Assembly: GCA_016946835.1 (NCBI GenBank)
Contig: JACVTC010000017.1
Coordinates: 1,265,001-1,317,500 of the forward strand
Direction of reading: 5' to 3'
Length of the DNA: 52,500 nucleotides
From: Neocallimastix lanati (nom. inval.)
Taxonomy: Eukaryota; Neocallimastigomycota; Neocallimastigomycetes; Neocallimastigales; Neocallimastigaceae
Both the position numbers and the translations under genes were made by a program. The number at the start of each line of letters is the position of its first letter. Positions within the stretch are counted from its first letter, which is position 1. The notes under the pieces were generated by a model, which was not told the origin of the DNA, did no database searches, and worked only from the letters and a program-made list of their open reading frames with translations. Below are positions 22,301-35,792 of this stretch, piece by piece.

Positions 22301-24976
22301 TTGATAATAAAGATATAAACCAGAAAAATAACCATAATTTAAATAAAGATGTTGAAATTAATTCTAAAATTAATCCTGAAATTAAAAATTAAAATAATTG
22401 TGAATTTAAATTGAAATTCAATTTCAACAATGTTGACAAAAATAATTCTGAAAATAATTATTTGAATGAGATAAATAGAAATTTAGAAATAATAAATAAA
22501 AATTATAATAAAAAGTTTAGAAATAATACTAAGAATACCAATTTTAATTCTAACATTATTGAAAAATATAAACCAGAAGATCCTGCTTACGCCGCCTCAA
22601 CTTCCAGCAGGAACAAAGGAAAAGAAAAAATAACCGAATTTGAAAATTTTGATAAAAAATAAAATATTTTTAAATAATGAAAAATCAAGCCAAAATTTAC
22701 AGAATTTTACAATAAATAATAATAATATGAAAAAAAATTTTAATAATAAAAATTTTTCAAAAAATGATGAAAATTTTCAAGAAAATCTATTGGCTGAAGC
22801 AAAATCACATTCATATCATATCAAAAAATCTTCAAATAATTCAATAATAACATATGACAACAATAATGATTCACATAAATCTATTAATAATTCAAATAAA
22901 TCAATGAATATCAAAAATTTACCAAAAAATGATCAAAATTTTATTAATAAAAATTTTTTATCGAAAAATAATGAATTAATTCAACAAAATTCAAAATCCA
23001 GCGACTCTATGAAGAAAAATTATAATTTCTCCACTCCTACAATAGATATCAATAATATTCCTTCAGATAATAAAAATATGGTAATGGAAAATCTTAAAAA
23101 TATAACTCTTCCATATAATATTAATCAGAATTTACCTTTAATAACCGACTCTTCAATCAACCAAATTTCTCAAAAAACAGACGAAATTTCACCTACTAAT
23201 AATAACGAAATAAATAATAAATTTAACAACAATAATATAGTAAACAAAGAAAATTATGCCCACAAATCTCTTATAGATGCATCAAGTGTTATTGATTTTA
23301 ATAAAGATGAAATTATGGATGACATTGTAGCCATTACAGAATATGGCAACATCTATAAAAGACCACTTAGTCCAAAATATAAAGAGACTGCACCTACTAA
23401 TATTAGTTCTCGTAGAAAACTAGACCAAATCAACGACATTATTATTGCTTCTATATTTTGTCACATTCCTAATACGTATGAAGAAGCAATAAACAGTGAA
23501 GACAAAAATAACTGGATTGAGGCTATTAATGATGAACTTAATAACCTTTATTCTAATAATATTATGACTTTTGTTAAAAATGTACCTAAAAACAAAAACA
23601 TCATTACCACAAAATGGGTTTTCAACACTAAACGTGATTCAAATAATAATATTTATAAATATAAAGCTCGTTTAGTTGCTCGTGGTTTTAAACAAAAATG
23701 GGGAATCGATTATGAATTAACTTATTCTCCTACTCTAAACATTGATGGTCTTAAATTAATATTCGCTATTTCTGCTGCTCTTAAGTGGAATATTTTCCAG
23801 CTAGATATAAAGGCCGCTTACCTTAATGCTCCGCTTGATAAAGATATTTATACTACTATTCCTAAAGGCGATACGCGCTTTGGGCGGGGATATTGGAAGC
23901 TCAACAAAGCTTTGTATGGCCTTAAGCAATCTGGTAGACAATGGTATAATACCATTAGAAAATTCCTAATAAAAAATGAGTTCATTCAAATTAAATCCGA
24001 ACAATGTATTTTCAAATTTACAAAAAATAATATAACAAAATGCATTATCGGCTTATACGTGGACGACATGGTCATCGCTGGAGAAAACGAATACATTAAA
24101 CAAATAATAAATAAAATAAAATCAAAATTTAAAATATCTAAATGTGATCCAATTGAATACATATTAGGAATTGAAGTAAAGAAAGAAAATAATTCATATA
24201 TTATTTCACAGAAAAATTTTATAAATAATATGTTGTATAAATTTAATATTGATAATACAAAGAAAAGAAAAACACCATGTACTGGTGATAATAAAATATC
24301 AGAAAACAATAAACCTTTCGATAAAACAATCTACAAAAGCGCAATAGGTTCCTTAATATACCTTTCGAAATGTACTAGACCTGACATAGCTTTCGCTGTA
24401 AATAAAGCTTCAAGAAAATGTGAAAATCCAACTATATCGGATTGGAACAAAATAATAAATATTCTAAAATATATTAATAGTACCAAAGAATTTAAGATAG
24501 AATATAATGGAAAGGGGGAGCTTGTTGCATATACCGACTCTGACTTTGCCGGCTGTTTGGAAGATAGAAAATCTACCTCAGGAGGAATAATACTTATGTG
24601 AACAAGTCCGATATGCTGGTTGTCCAAGAAACAAACAAGTGTTGCTACGTCTACTGCTGAAGCAGAGTACATAAGCACTTCCGAAAATATAAAGAAAATA
24701 TTATGGATTAGAAATATAATAAAAGAAATTTTAAACAAATGGATAACTGTTAAAATCTATACAGATAATCAAGCAAGTAAGAAAATAATGGAGAACGGAG
24801 AAATAAATACAAAATTAAAGCATATAAGTGTAAGATATCATTTCAACAAGGACAATATTGCAAAGAAGAAAGTAAAATTAGAATATATTGATACTGAAAA
24901 CATGCTAGCGGACATATTAACCAAGGACTCAAATGGACCAAAGATACAAAAATTTACAAACAACATTTTTATCTAA
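19393..24976 (+). pseudogene. Copia 1 gag-pol, interrupted
   Basis: The frame opens at ATG 19393, 75 bases after the LTR. Gag ends in a zinc knuckle CHICEVKGHSTRNC (residues 306-319). Protease WLYDTGAGEHIT (Asp at residue 439), integrase HRRLGHYY..CIECK zinc region, and catalytic HSDISGPY, KSDGGKEF and a Glu in NGKAERIN follow. The integrase-RT linker is Asn-rich. There, TAA at 22390-22392 stops the frame. A second TAA at 22660-22662 follows a shift at an A6 run, after which the frame starting at 22640 continues. That frame holds RT: QLDIKAAYLNAP, YGLKQSGRQWYNT and YVDD near 24055-24066. RNase H (YTDSDFAG) is cut by TGA at 24598-24600 where Gly is expected, then continues (STAEAEYIS) to 24976. 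Confidence 0.92.
22060..22138 (+). repeat. 18-base tandem repeat in the copia 1 linker
   Basis: An 18-base unit near ATAATATAAATGAAGATA repeats four to five times and encodes tandem NEDNNI hexapeptides in the integrase-RT linker. It shows in-frame expansion of a tolerant spacer. The opposite-strand Ser/Leu-rich frame here is a shadow. Confidence 0.85.
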
Positions 24977-24984
24977 AAATATTA

Positions 24985-24996
24985 TTTGAGGGGGAG
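24985..24996 (+). promoter_or_regulatory. Polypurine tract of copia 1
   Basis: TTTGAGGGGGAG ends exactly at the right LTR. An identical tract precedes the right LTR of copia 2 at 31365-31376. It is the expected plus-strand primer and confirms the LTR boundary. Confidence 0.85.
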
Positions 24997-25317
24997 TGTT
25001 GACTGCACTCATAATTTAACTATATATTTAATTTAATTTATTTATAGTATTTATTTATATTTATGTGTATTTATTTATTTATATTTAATGATTACTTAAA
25101 TGTATTATGATCCATCGTCTTGTATAAGTCTATGTTAATTATCTTTTAATATTTATTTAATTAATTTTTAATTTATTTTATGTTATGGAAAACGCATGTT
25201 GTAACATGTGACTTTATTACTTATTTAAAGCTGAAAGATAGATCATACACTTATTTCCCTTGTATACCATATTCCATAAGGAATATTATTATAGATCTAA
25301 ATTTAATAAAGCTAACA
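24997..25317 (+). repeat. Right LTR, copia 1
   Basis: 321 bases, TG..CA ends, one mismatch to 18997-19317. Immediately followed by TTA repeats. Confidence 0.95.
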
Positions 25318-25887
<570 letters not shown>

Positions 25888-25902
25888 GATTAAGAGTCTC
25901 AT
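25888..25902 (+). promoter_or_regulatory. Primer-binding site of copia 2 (tRNA-Lys(CUU) anticodon arm)
   Basis: GATTAAGAGTCTCA(T), the same as in copia 1 and one base longer in its match to tRNA-Lys(CUU) (positions 26-40). Flanking leader sequences differ between the elements, so the shared 14 bases are conserved for a reason. Confidence 0.72.
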
Positions 25903-26074
25903 CTGTACTCTTAACATTCTCATATAATATTGATAAAATAATATAAAATATCTTTATTAAAATAAAATATTAATTAAATAAAATATTAATAAAATTACAT
26001 AATAAAAACACAAAATAATCTTCTTAAAACCCAAATATATAATAATATTAATTATTAAATTAAAAATCAATTAA

Positions 26075-26959
26075 ATGAGTGATTTTATCCCGTTCAAAAA
26101 GGAAGCCATATTGAATGGCAAAAATTTTAATATATGGTATGATAATTTAACGGACATATTGGAGAAAGATGACTTAGCTGAATATCTAACTAAAGATATA
26201 TTGGAAGAAGCCAAAAGGGACAATACCAAAAAGGAAGAAGAAATAAAGGAAATCAAGAAAACGAACACAAAAGTCCGTTATATTATTAAAAATACCATAA
26301 ATTCCAAAATCCATGAAGATATTATTGGCATGAACACTCCATATGCCATAATAAATTATCTAAGAGAAGAATACAAATTAAGTGAGAATGACATGACTCA
26401 ATGGATTAGTAAACTTAAAAATGTCAAAGCTGAAAAGGAAACAGAAATACCTTCAGCTATTAAGGAAATCTTTAAATTATTTAATGGCATGAACTCCTCC
26501 GGAAATATTATCTCCGAAAAAGAAAAAGTAAAATATTTGTTAAGAGCATTACCAAAAAGTTATAAAATGAAATTAACTTTAAATGGTAATGAAACAGCCG
26601 AAGAATTAAAAACAACTATAGTAAAAGATATAAACACCTGGTTATATGTCGATGAACAAACAGATAAAGACCAACGACCATATGATCCAATGGACATCGA
26701 CTATGCTGGGAAACTTGGATACAAGAATAGGAAAAATTTAAAAAACAAGAACAATAATAAAAATTTTTCAAAAAAAGGAAATCCAAGTAAACAAAACAAC
26801 AAAGAAAAATTTAATAATAATAAATATAACAATAATAATAAATACTGCGAAATCTGTGAAAGGAGGGGTCATTCTACCAAAGAATGTAGGTATAATCCAA
26901 GAAACCCAAATGGATTATACAATAAATACTACATTCAAGATGAACAAAAAATTAAATAA
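26075..26959 (+). CDS. Copia 2 Gag
   Basis: 294 residues from ATG 26075, after a 187-base leader following the LTR. The N-terminal part (FNIWYDNLTDILEKDDL.., MTQWISKLKNVKAE) aligns in layout with the copia 1 Gag. The C-terminus carries the zinc knuckle CEICERRGHSTKEC that binds genomic RNA. The frame ends shortly after the knuckle at TAA 26957-26959, where pol continues in another frame. Gag would form the virus-like particle in which reverse transcription occurs. Confidence 0.9.
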   Translation: MSDFIPFKKEAILNGKNFNIWYDNLTDILEKDDLAEYLTKDILEEAKRDNTKKEEEIKEIKKTNTKVRYIIKNTINSKIHEDIIGMNTPYAIINYLREEYKLSENDMTQWISKLKNVKAEKETEIPSAIKEIFKLFNGMNSSGNIISEKEKVKYLLRALPKSYKMKLTLNGNETAEELKTTIVKDINTWLYVDEQTDKDQRPYDPMDIDYAGKLGYKNRKNLKNKNNNKNFSKKGNPSKQNNKEKFNNNKYNNNNKYCEICERRGHSTKECRYNPRNPNGLYNKYYIQDEQKIK

Positions 26960-29900
26960 TTATCACACTCATAATAATTGGCATAATGGAAGACCCATAA
27001 GATATATTAATTTAAATGATGAATATAATGAAAATATATCTTATGATGATATAAAGCCAATGTTTTATAAATACTATGATCCTAAAGGAAAAGGAAAATA
27101 TGAAAATAATGATGATGATGATTCAGATGAATATCAAGAATCTGAAAAATCAAATTGTTTCATAAATTATGATAAAGAAGACGTTAAAAATGAAGTTTTA
27201 ATTAAAAATAATATAATAACACGAGTAGAAAATAAATTAAATTTAGCTAAAGAAATTTTTATAAATAATATTAATAAAAAGGAAATAAATACAAATAATA
27301 CAAATGAAATTTTTAATATTAATTACAATAAAAAAGAAACATCAGAATGGTTATATGATTCAGGTGCTGGTGAACATATAACTAATGATCTAAGTCTGCT
27401 TAAAAATTTTAAAAAAGAAAAAATAAAGTTAAGATGTGCAAATAATACTTATTGCTATTTTGAAGGCCATGGTGAATTTGAATTTACTATTAATAATTAT
27501 CATTTTAAATTTAACAAAGTATTATATTCAAAAGAAGTAGCTAAAAATATTATTAGTGGAATAGAATGGGCAAAACAAGATGTTAAAACCTTGACAGAAA
27601 AGGATAAACACAATAATATTATCCTCAGAATTTTAGATAACAATTATAATATTATTGCCACATTCCAAGCTAATAATAACAATGAAGTTAAAATTGTAGT
27701 TACTCATTTCAATATTGAAAACGAAAGAAACTCTAAGAATAATATTATGGCAATTCAAAATTTTCGTAATGCTGAAGAACTAATTTGGCATCGACGGCTT
27801 GGCCATTTCTACCAAGAAGATTTGAAAAACTTCCTAAACCATCATGAAATTAACTTAGATAAGTGTGACGATTGCAGAATCGCGAAAATGAAACGCAATC
27901 CACACAATAAAATTCCTCCCAGAGCCAAAGAAATATTAGAAGTTATCCACTCGGATATTATTGGTCCAATTAACACATCATACACAGGAAAAAGGTTTAT
28001 ACTTACTATCTTAGATGAAGCTTCTAGAAAATCATGGGTTTTTATAATGAAGAGTAAATCAGAAGCTACTGATATTATTATCAATACCTTAAGAATGCTT
28101 AATAATAAATATAAGGATCATAAAATTAAAGTTTTTAAATCGGATAACGCAAAGGAATATAAAAACAAGAAAATTGATTCCTTTTGCAATGAAAATGGAA
28201 TTGAAAAAGTATTCTCTCCTCCGTATAATCCTGAAAATAATGGACTATGTGAAAGATTTAATCTTACTATTGTTTCCTGCGCGAAAACCTTGTTATATTG
28301 GAGTGGACTTAGTGAAAACTTCTGGGACTTTGCGATATTATACGCTAACTATATATACAACAAAGTTCCTCATTCTGGAATTCATAACAAAATTCCAGAT
28401 GAAATATTCTACAAAAACAAAGTAAAAATTAATCACATCAAGGTATTCGGTTGTATCACCTTCTATATTGACAGAAGCCAAAATAAATCCAAATTTTCAC
28501 CTAATTCTAAGAAAGGAATTTTTCTTGGATTTAGTGAAAAAACTAATAGCTATATTATTATGGATTTCAATGATAATTCAATCCATTATTGTAGAGAAAT
28601 TTACTGTTTAGAAGATACTCCTGCTAATGTAAAATTAGCAAACAATAAATCAAATCAATATGGTGATCAGGAATTTCTTACTTTTGATTTTTATTTTTCG
28701 AAGAATTTACCAGACTCATCTGGTGGAGAAAATCATAAAGCTGGTAACCATAGTAGTAAACCTTCTGAAAATAAATTTAATAACAACAACAAAGAAAATA
28801 GCAAAAATACCAAAGAAAATTATTCATCATTACCTATCACAAACAATGATGATTTACAAGAAAATTTAAATAAGGACAATTCCCCTAAAAGAGATAAAGG
28901 GAAAAGCCCAGAGACTGAGGATTCTAACGATACCAATATCAATAATAATATTGGTAAGGACAAAGAAATAAAAATCGCAGAAGAAGAGACCCAAAACTAC
29001 AAAAATCAAGAAAATTTCAAAAATCATTCTGATGAAAATTTTTCTGATAATAAAAATTTTTCAAAAAATGAAGAAAATTCAATAAACAAAAACAAAAATT
29101 TTAATGAAACCTTATCGAATAATAATTCTAATCAAGAGAAAAATTTTTCTGAAAATTCAAATATAAATAAGGTTAAAAATTCTAAAACTCAAAATAATAA
29201 TAAAATTACTGATGAAGAAAAATTTTTTGATATTAACGACAAAACCTTATTTAATAAGAAATCCAATAATCAAGGAAAAGTTAATGAACAAACCAATATG
29301 TCTTCAAATAAATCTAATATAATTAAAGAAAATTTTAATAAAAATTTTTCTGAAACAAATATTAAAAATAATATATCTACCAGTACTACTGATAATATAT
29401 CTAAATCCAAAAATTTTTCAAACCCAAATTATTATAATTTTCCTTCTTCTTCTCAAGAAAATACTATGTTTAATAGAAATAATATTATCTCTTCTTACAT
29501 CGACAAAAAGTTCCCTTTTAATGGCAGAAGAAGTGTTAAAGAACTACATATAGATAACCAAAATTCTTTTAATACAAATTCATTCAATAGAATTAATTTA
29601 CCTCATCTTAGGAGCAATTTTCATTTCAAAAATAATAAAAATTTTGAAAATGGAAATATTGATTATTTATTTTCAAATAATCATTTTAAAATTAAGAAAA
29701 ATAATTATTTACATATTAAAAAACAGTTTAATTTTAAAAAACACGGAAGGTCACTTTCGGACGATTTAACACCTTCCCAATCACAAAAATTTCGTAGATC
29801 AAACTTTAATTCAAAAATTATTGCTACTTTGGATAATTTTGTGCCCCAATCATTTTTCCAAGCCACAAATTGTAAAGACCACGTTCTATGGGAAAAAGCT

Positions 29901-31364
29901 ATGGATAACGAACTGGATAATCTTTATACTAATAAAATTATGACTTTTGTGAACAATATTCCAGATGGTAAGAAACCCATTCCTTCCAAATGGGTCTACG
30001 CTCTTAAGACTGATGGTCTTGGCCATATTATTAAACATAAAGCTCGTTTTGTCGCTAAAGGTTTCTCTCAAAAATATGGCATTGATTATGAGTTGACTTT
30101 CTCTCCTACCCTTAATTTCGATTGTTTAAAACTTCTTATCTCCTTAGCTGCTAAATTTAAATGGGACATTCTCCAATTAGATATCAAAGCTGCGTATCTC
30201 AACGCGGATTTAGACAAAGATATCTATGTCAAAATTCCCCCTGGAGATCCTAACTTTGGGAGGGGATATTGGAAATTGAACAAAGCATTATACGGTTTAA
30301 AACAATCTGGCCGACAATGGTATAATACCATCTCTAAATTTTTAATTGAACAAGGAATGGAGCAACTAAAATCTGAAAGTTGCGTTTTTAAGAAAATCGT
30401 AAATGGAAAATTAGTCTGTATAATTGGCTTATACGTAGACGATATGATTGTTACTGGAGAAAAGGAAGAAATTAACAAAATCTTCAATAAAATTAAAAAC
30501 AAATTCAAGATCTCAAAATCTGGTCCAATAGACTACTTATTGGGAATTAAAGTTGAAAATAGAAATAACACTTATACATTATCTCAAACACAATTTATAG
30601 AAAATATTTTAAAAACATTTAATATCAATAACAAAAGACTAAGAAAAACACCATGTGTTGGTGATAATACAATATCAGAAAATAACCAACCATTCAACAA
30701 AACAAAATATAAAAGTGCAATTGGTATGTTAATTTATTTATCAAAATGTACCAGACCCGACATTGCATTTTCAGTCAACAAAGCTGCCAGAAATTCAGAA
30801 AATCCAACAGTATCTGACTGGCACAAAGTTATTGCAATATTACAATATTTAAAAAATACCAAAAATTACAAAATTAAATATGATGGCACTGGTAACATTG
30901 TAGGTTACACAGATTCAGACTTCGCTGGTGACGTTACTGACAGAAAATCAACATCAGGTAATATTATCTTAATGGGAAATAATCCAATATCCTGGACCTC
31001 GAAAAAACAGTCAGTTGTCGCCACATCAACAGCAGAAGCTGAATACATAAGTGCGTCAGTATGTATCAAGAAATTATTAAGAATTAAAAATATATTATAC
31101 GAATTACTCAAATTTAATAAACCACTAACATTATTCACAGACAATAATGCAAGTAAAATTTCAATGGAAAATGGAGAATTAAATCCAAAATTAAAACATA
31201 TTTCAATTAAATATCACTTTAATAGAGACAATATTGAGAAAAATTTAATTAAATTAAAATATATCAGTACTGATAAAATGCTAGCTGACACATTAACAAA
31301 ATGTGTAAATGGTACTAAAATGACAACCTTTGCAAATCAAATTTTCATTACAAATGAAAACTGA
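26945..31364 (+). CDS. Copia 2 Pol (protease-integrase-RT-RNase H)
   Basis: The open frame spans 26856-31364; its useful part begins near the end of gag, where an A6 run at about 26945-26950 bridges the two frames. In order it encodes protease WLYDSGAGEHIT (near 27347), the integrase zinc region WHRRLGHFY..CDDCRIAK, catalytic HSDIIGPI, KSDNAKEY and an ENNGLCERF Glu, and an Asn/Lys-rich linker of several hundred residues with repeated KNFS-type motifs. RT follows with KARFVAKGFSQKYGIDYE, LQLDIKAAYLNAD and YVDD (near 30434-30445), then RNase H with YTDSDFAGD, DRKSTSG and STAEAEYIS. No stops or shifts interrupt it. No start codon of its own is expected; expression would be as a Gag-Pol fusion. 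Confidence 0.93.
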
Positions 31365-31376
31365 TTTGAGGGGGAG
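31365..31376 (+). promoter_or_regulatory. Polypurine tract of copia 2
   Basis: TTTGAGGGGGAG abuts the right LTR, identical to the tract of copia 1. Confidence 0.85.
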
Positions 31377-31716
31377 TGTTAAAGTATTAAATAATATAAA
31401 TAAATAAACTTAATAATTTAGGTTTATAATTAAATAATAGAAAATATAAATCATAAATATTTATGTAAAAAACTAAACTTAAAATGTAAATTAACATTAT
31501 TTATGTTAATACATAGTTAAATGTAAATCATTAGATTTATCATGCGCATGTAAATAGTTTCTTTATTCTTGTTTATTCACGTGAAATAGTTATATAGTTT
31601 ATATAAAAATAATTGTTTATTTTATAGACGAAAATTCGCGACTTTCGTCAATATAATATTTTATAATAAATAAATAAATGTATGAATAATTAATAATTAA
31701 ATAAATTCCTTTAATA
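31377..31716 (+). repeat. Right LTR, copia 2
   Basis: 340 bases, apparently identical to 25548-25887, TG..TA ends, followed directly by TTA repeats. Confidence 0.93.
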
Positions 31717-31857
<141 letters not shown>

Positions 31858-32335
31858 TTAAAAGAGTTATCATTGATTATAACTAAATTTTCAAAAATAT
31901 TGCTAAAAAAAAAAAAAAGTATAAAAGTTTAAAGTTTAAAAAATTATATATATTTATAAAATGGGATATAGGGAGAAAAAAGTAGTTTTAACTTTTTTTT
32001 ATATTAAGAATGACAAACTTTAAATATATATATATATATATACTAAACAGAAAAAAAGTGAAAATCTGTACTAAATATTAAATATAATATATTTAAACTT
32101 TTAAAACATATGATTTTGTCTCATATTTTTTATTATAGGTACATAAATACTTTTTTTTTTAATATAGACAGGAAAAAAAATTCTAATAAAAATATATTGT
32201 ATAAAAAAATAGTTTAATATAAATAAAAGGTTTAAATAAAAAATAATATTTTTAAAAGATATTACAATCATATATTTATATATATATATATATATTATTA
32301 TTATCATTATTATTACTATTATTATTATTATTATA

Positions 32336-32422
<87 letters not shown>

Positions 32423-33500
32423 CTTTTGAAAGCTTTAAATATAATATTATAATATTAAAATTATAATATTATTATTAATTAAATATATCATTATTTATTT
32501 TTTTCAAATTCAAATTTTTAACCTCTCATATAATTTATTAAATAAAACGTTATTAATTTATTTAATTTCATAAATTATTAAATATCGAAAGGGCATTTTC
32601 GTTCTGGTTTAAATAAAATAAAAATGAAATAGAATATATATATATATAATAAAGTATATTTATTATACATTAATAAAAATTAAACTTTTAAAATATATAT
32701 GAATTTGGCATCTTTATTTTTATAAAATTTAATAATTTATAATCTATGATTAACTATTAAAAATAATATTTTAAATAAAATATAGAATTAAAAAATTAGC
32801 TTTTTATTTTTTTGAATTCAGTTCTTTATACTAAATATACATATATATTTATATGGTTTTTAACATCATCATCCTATATATATATATATGGTTTTTAACA
32901 TCATTATCATATATATATATACTTTTTTTTTATAGAATTCAATAATCCATATGAAAAAAAATATATTTTATATCGAAAAGTATTTTTATATTAATTCTAT
33001 TTATATTATAAAATATTTTTATTCTTAGTTATTTTTTGCACATTTATAATAAATTTTATTCAATAATATTTATATTTTTAATCAACCTTATTTTTTTTTT
33101 ATAAAAGTTATTTCTAATTATTATTTTTTAATAAATTTTATTTTTTAATTTTTTTTTTTACTGCTTTATTTTATTTCATTTATTTATATTATATAATTTT
33201 TATTTCTTTTTTTTTTTTTTAATTTTTTATTTAATTTTTTTTTCCTTATTTATTTATTATATTTATTATTATTATTAAGATAAATTAAATAATTTAATTA
33301 ATATAAGAATAGTATTAAGTTTAAATAAAAACTATTTCAATATCAAAAAAAAAAAAAAAAAAAAAAAAAAAATAGAATAAAGAATAAAAGAAAATCGATA
33401 TATATTAAATAAATAAAATATATATTTTCTTTAATTTTGATATTAGTATTAAAAATAAAAAACAAAAAACAAAAAAGTTCTTGTATATATATTCTTAATT

Positions 33501-33544
<44 letters not shown>

Positions 33545-34101
33545 TAAATCGAAAATTTCATATAATCAATTATATATAAGATAAAACATATATAAAGTTC
33601 ATTTCATTTACTAAATGAAGCATTATATATAATATATAATTCATTTTTTTTTCAATGTATATTTGTTTATAGCATATATCATATAGTTTATTCAATTCAT
33701 TGTATATATAGCATATATCATATTATTCATTCAATTCATTGTATATAACAATAAGTAAATAATTTATTGCATTCATTTTATATATTATATATATATTTAT
33801 TTATTTATTTATCTTTTTTTTATTCTTTTGCATTACATTCTTTTATTATAACATAAAAATTATAGTATCAGTTTTACAATCAAAATACAATAAATAATAT
33901 TAGAATAAATCATCTTTCAAATATATCAACTACTATATAAAATTTATTTATATCTATTTAATTAAAATAATATTATAATTTCATTTTTAAAAATTGAAAT
34001 AGAAGAAAAATAAAATAACTTAGAAAAAAAAATTTTTTTGGTGAAAAGGAAAAAAAAAATAAAATAAATTAAAAATAAAAAATATTTAAATTTATACATA
34101 C

Positions 34102-34135
<34 letters not shown>

Positions 34136-34192
34136 ATAAAATAAAAAAATAAAAAACTTTAACAATTTAATATAATTTATTTAAATTATAAA
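31858..34192. other. A/T-rich spacer upstream of the NTF2-like gene
   Basis: No coding signal on either strand. It contains a mixed TTA/T tract (about 32293-32422), a short direct repeat of ATATATATGGTTTTTAACATC at about 32850-32905, a T run of about 40 bases ending near 33541, and long A runs near 33345-33371 and 34106-34131 just ahead of the next gene. Lysine- or phenylalanine-rich frames here are homopolymer artefacts. Confidence 0.65.
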
Positions 34193-35753
34193 ATGGAATT
34201 GAATACAAATCCTATTCTAATTCAAACAGACATGATCGATGATAAAGAAAATATTAGCACTTATACTATTGGAAAACAGAATGAATTTAAAAATTTAAGT
34301 AATAATCAAATGAATGATACTTTTGAAAAACAAAATAGTATTGAAATTTCAGAGGCATTTGGAAAACAAAATGATAATGAAATTCCATTTGCTTTTAAGA
34401 AACAAAGTAGTACTGGAATATCAGATAGTTATGAAAGACATAATGGTAATGACATATCGGATGTTTATGAAAAGCACAGTAATAGTGAAATATCTGATAT
34501 TTATAAAAAGCAAGAGAGTAATGAAACAATAGATATTTATGAAAAGCAAAGTAATAATGAAATGTCAAATGGTTTTGAAAAACAAAATAGTGGTGAAATA
34601 GCAGATGCGTATGAAAGGCGTAGTAATAGTGAAAATAATATGGAAGATACTTTTGAAAATCATCAAGCAATAGAAAATGAAGAACAACAATGTCATTCCC
34701 AAAATAAATCTGTAAGGAAGAAAGAAAGGACATTAACTGAAATTGAAAATGATGTAACAAAGAAATGGGAAGAAATTAAAAGTTGTCCAAAAGAAGATGT
34801 TGATATTGCTGAGAAATATTATAATGATGATAGTTGTATTCTTTATGTACCAACATCAATTGAATGTTATGGTATCGATGAAATTAAACGTGTTCATTCC
34901 TATAAGAATTATTGTGGAATTTCTACTAAAGATTTGTCAAGTGAAGTCATAGTTAATACAACAAGTAAGTTTTTCATGTATATTAATTTATTAAAAAAAA
35001 ATTCGTTATTAGTTAATTTCAAAAAAAAAAAAACATTTATATATATAATATTTACTTTTATTTTTCAGTATTTAGTGATTATAATATCAACATCAACATA
35101 ATAATAATAATAATTAATTATATTTTTTATAAAATTATTTTAAAATTGCTTTTATTTAGTTTGTGGAAATACTGTTATTGAAGAAAAGATTTTAACTCTA
35201 TTACATAGTAGACCAATACAATGGCTTCTTCCAGGAGGTAAAATTTCCAAATAATTTTTAAAAATTTATATATTAATTAATTTTTAAATTATATATATGT
35301 ATATATATATATTTTTTTTTATAAAAAAAATCAAACTAATTGAAAATTTCATATTTTTGCTATTTTTTTTTAAACGTATAGTTCAAGCTACTGGAAGAAG
35401 ATTGGTTGTACCTATTGTTACTATTGTTACTTTTAATGATGATCTGTTTATTAAAAGTAAAAGAATTTATTGGGATCAAGCTTGTGTCTTAAAACAAGTT
35501 GGTTTGATTCCATCTATATTGAGATGTCCATTTAACGGTGAAGATACTGACTTACCTGTTAAAGGTATTCAACAATCAGATCCATTATTAACAAAAGAAC
35601 AATTTGAAGAAATGAATAGTATGGATATTCTTAATCGTAAATTATTAAAAAGACAATCCTATGAAAGATTTAAAGATTTAAGAAGTGTAAGACTTATAAA
35701 AAAAAATAATAAGAAATAATAATAATAATTTTAAAAATAATGATGATGAGAAC

Positions 35754-35792
<39 letters not shown>

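Noticed and set aside
34395-34760. Minus-strand frame rich in Tyr/His/Phe across the 36-base repeats
   Set aside because: Antisense of the tandem-repeat coding exon, which is supported by splice joins and a downstream domain.
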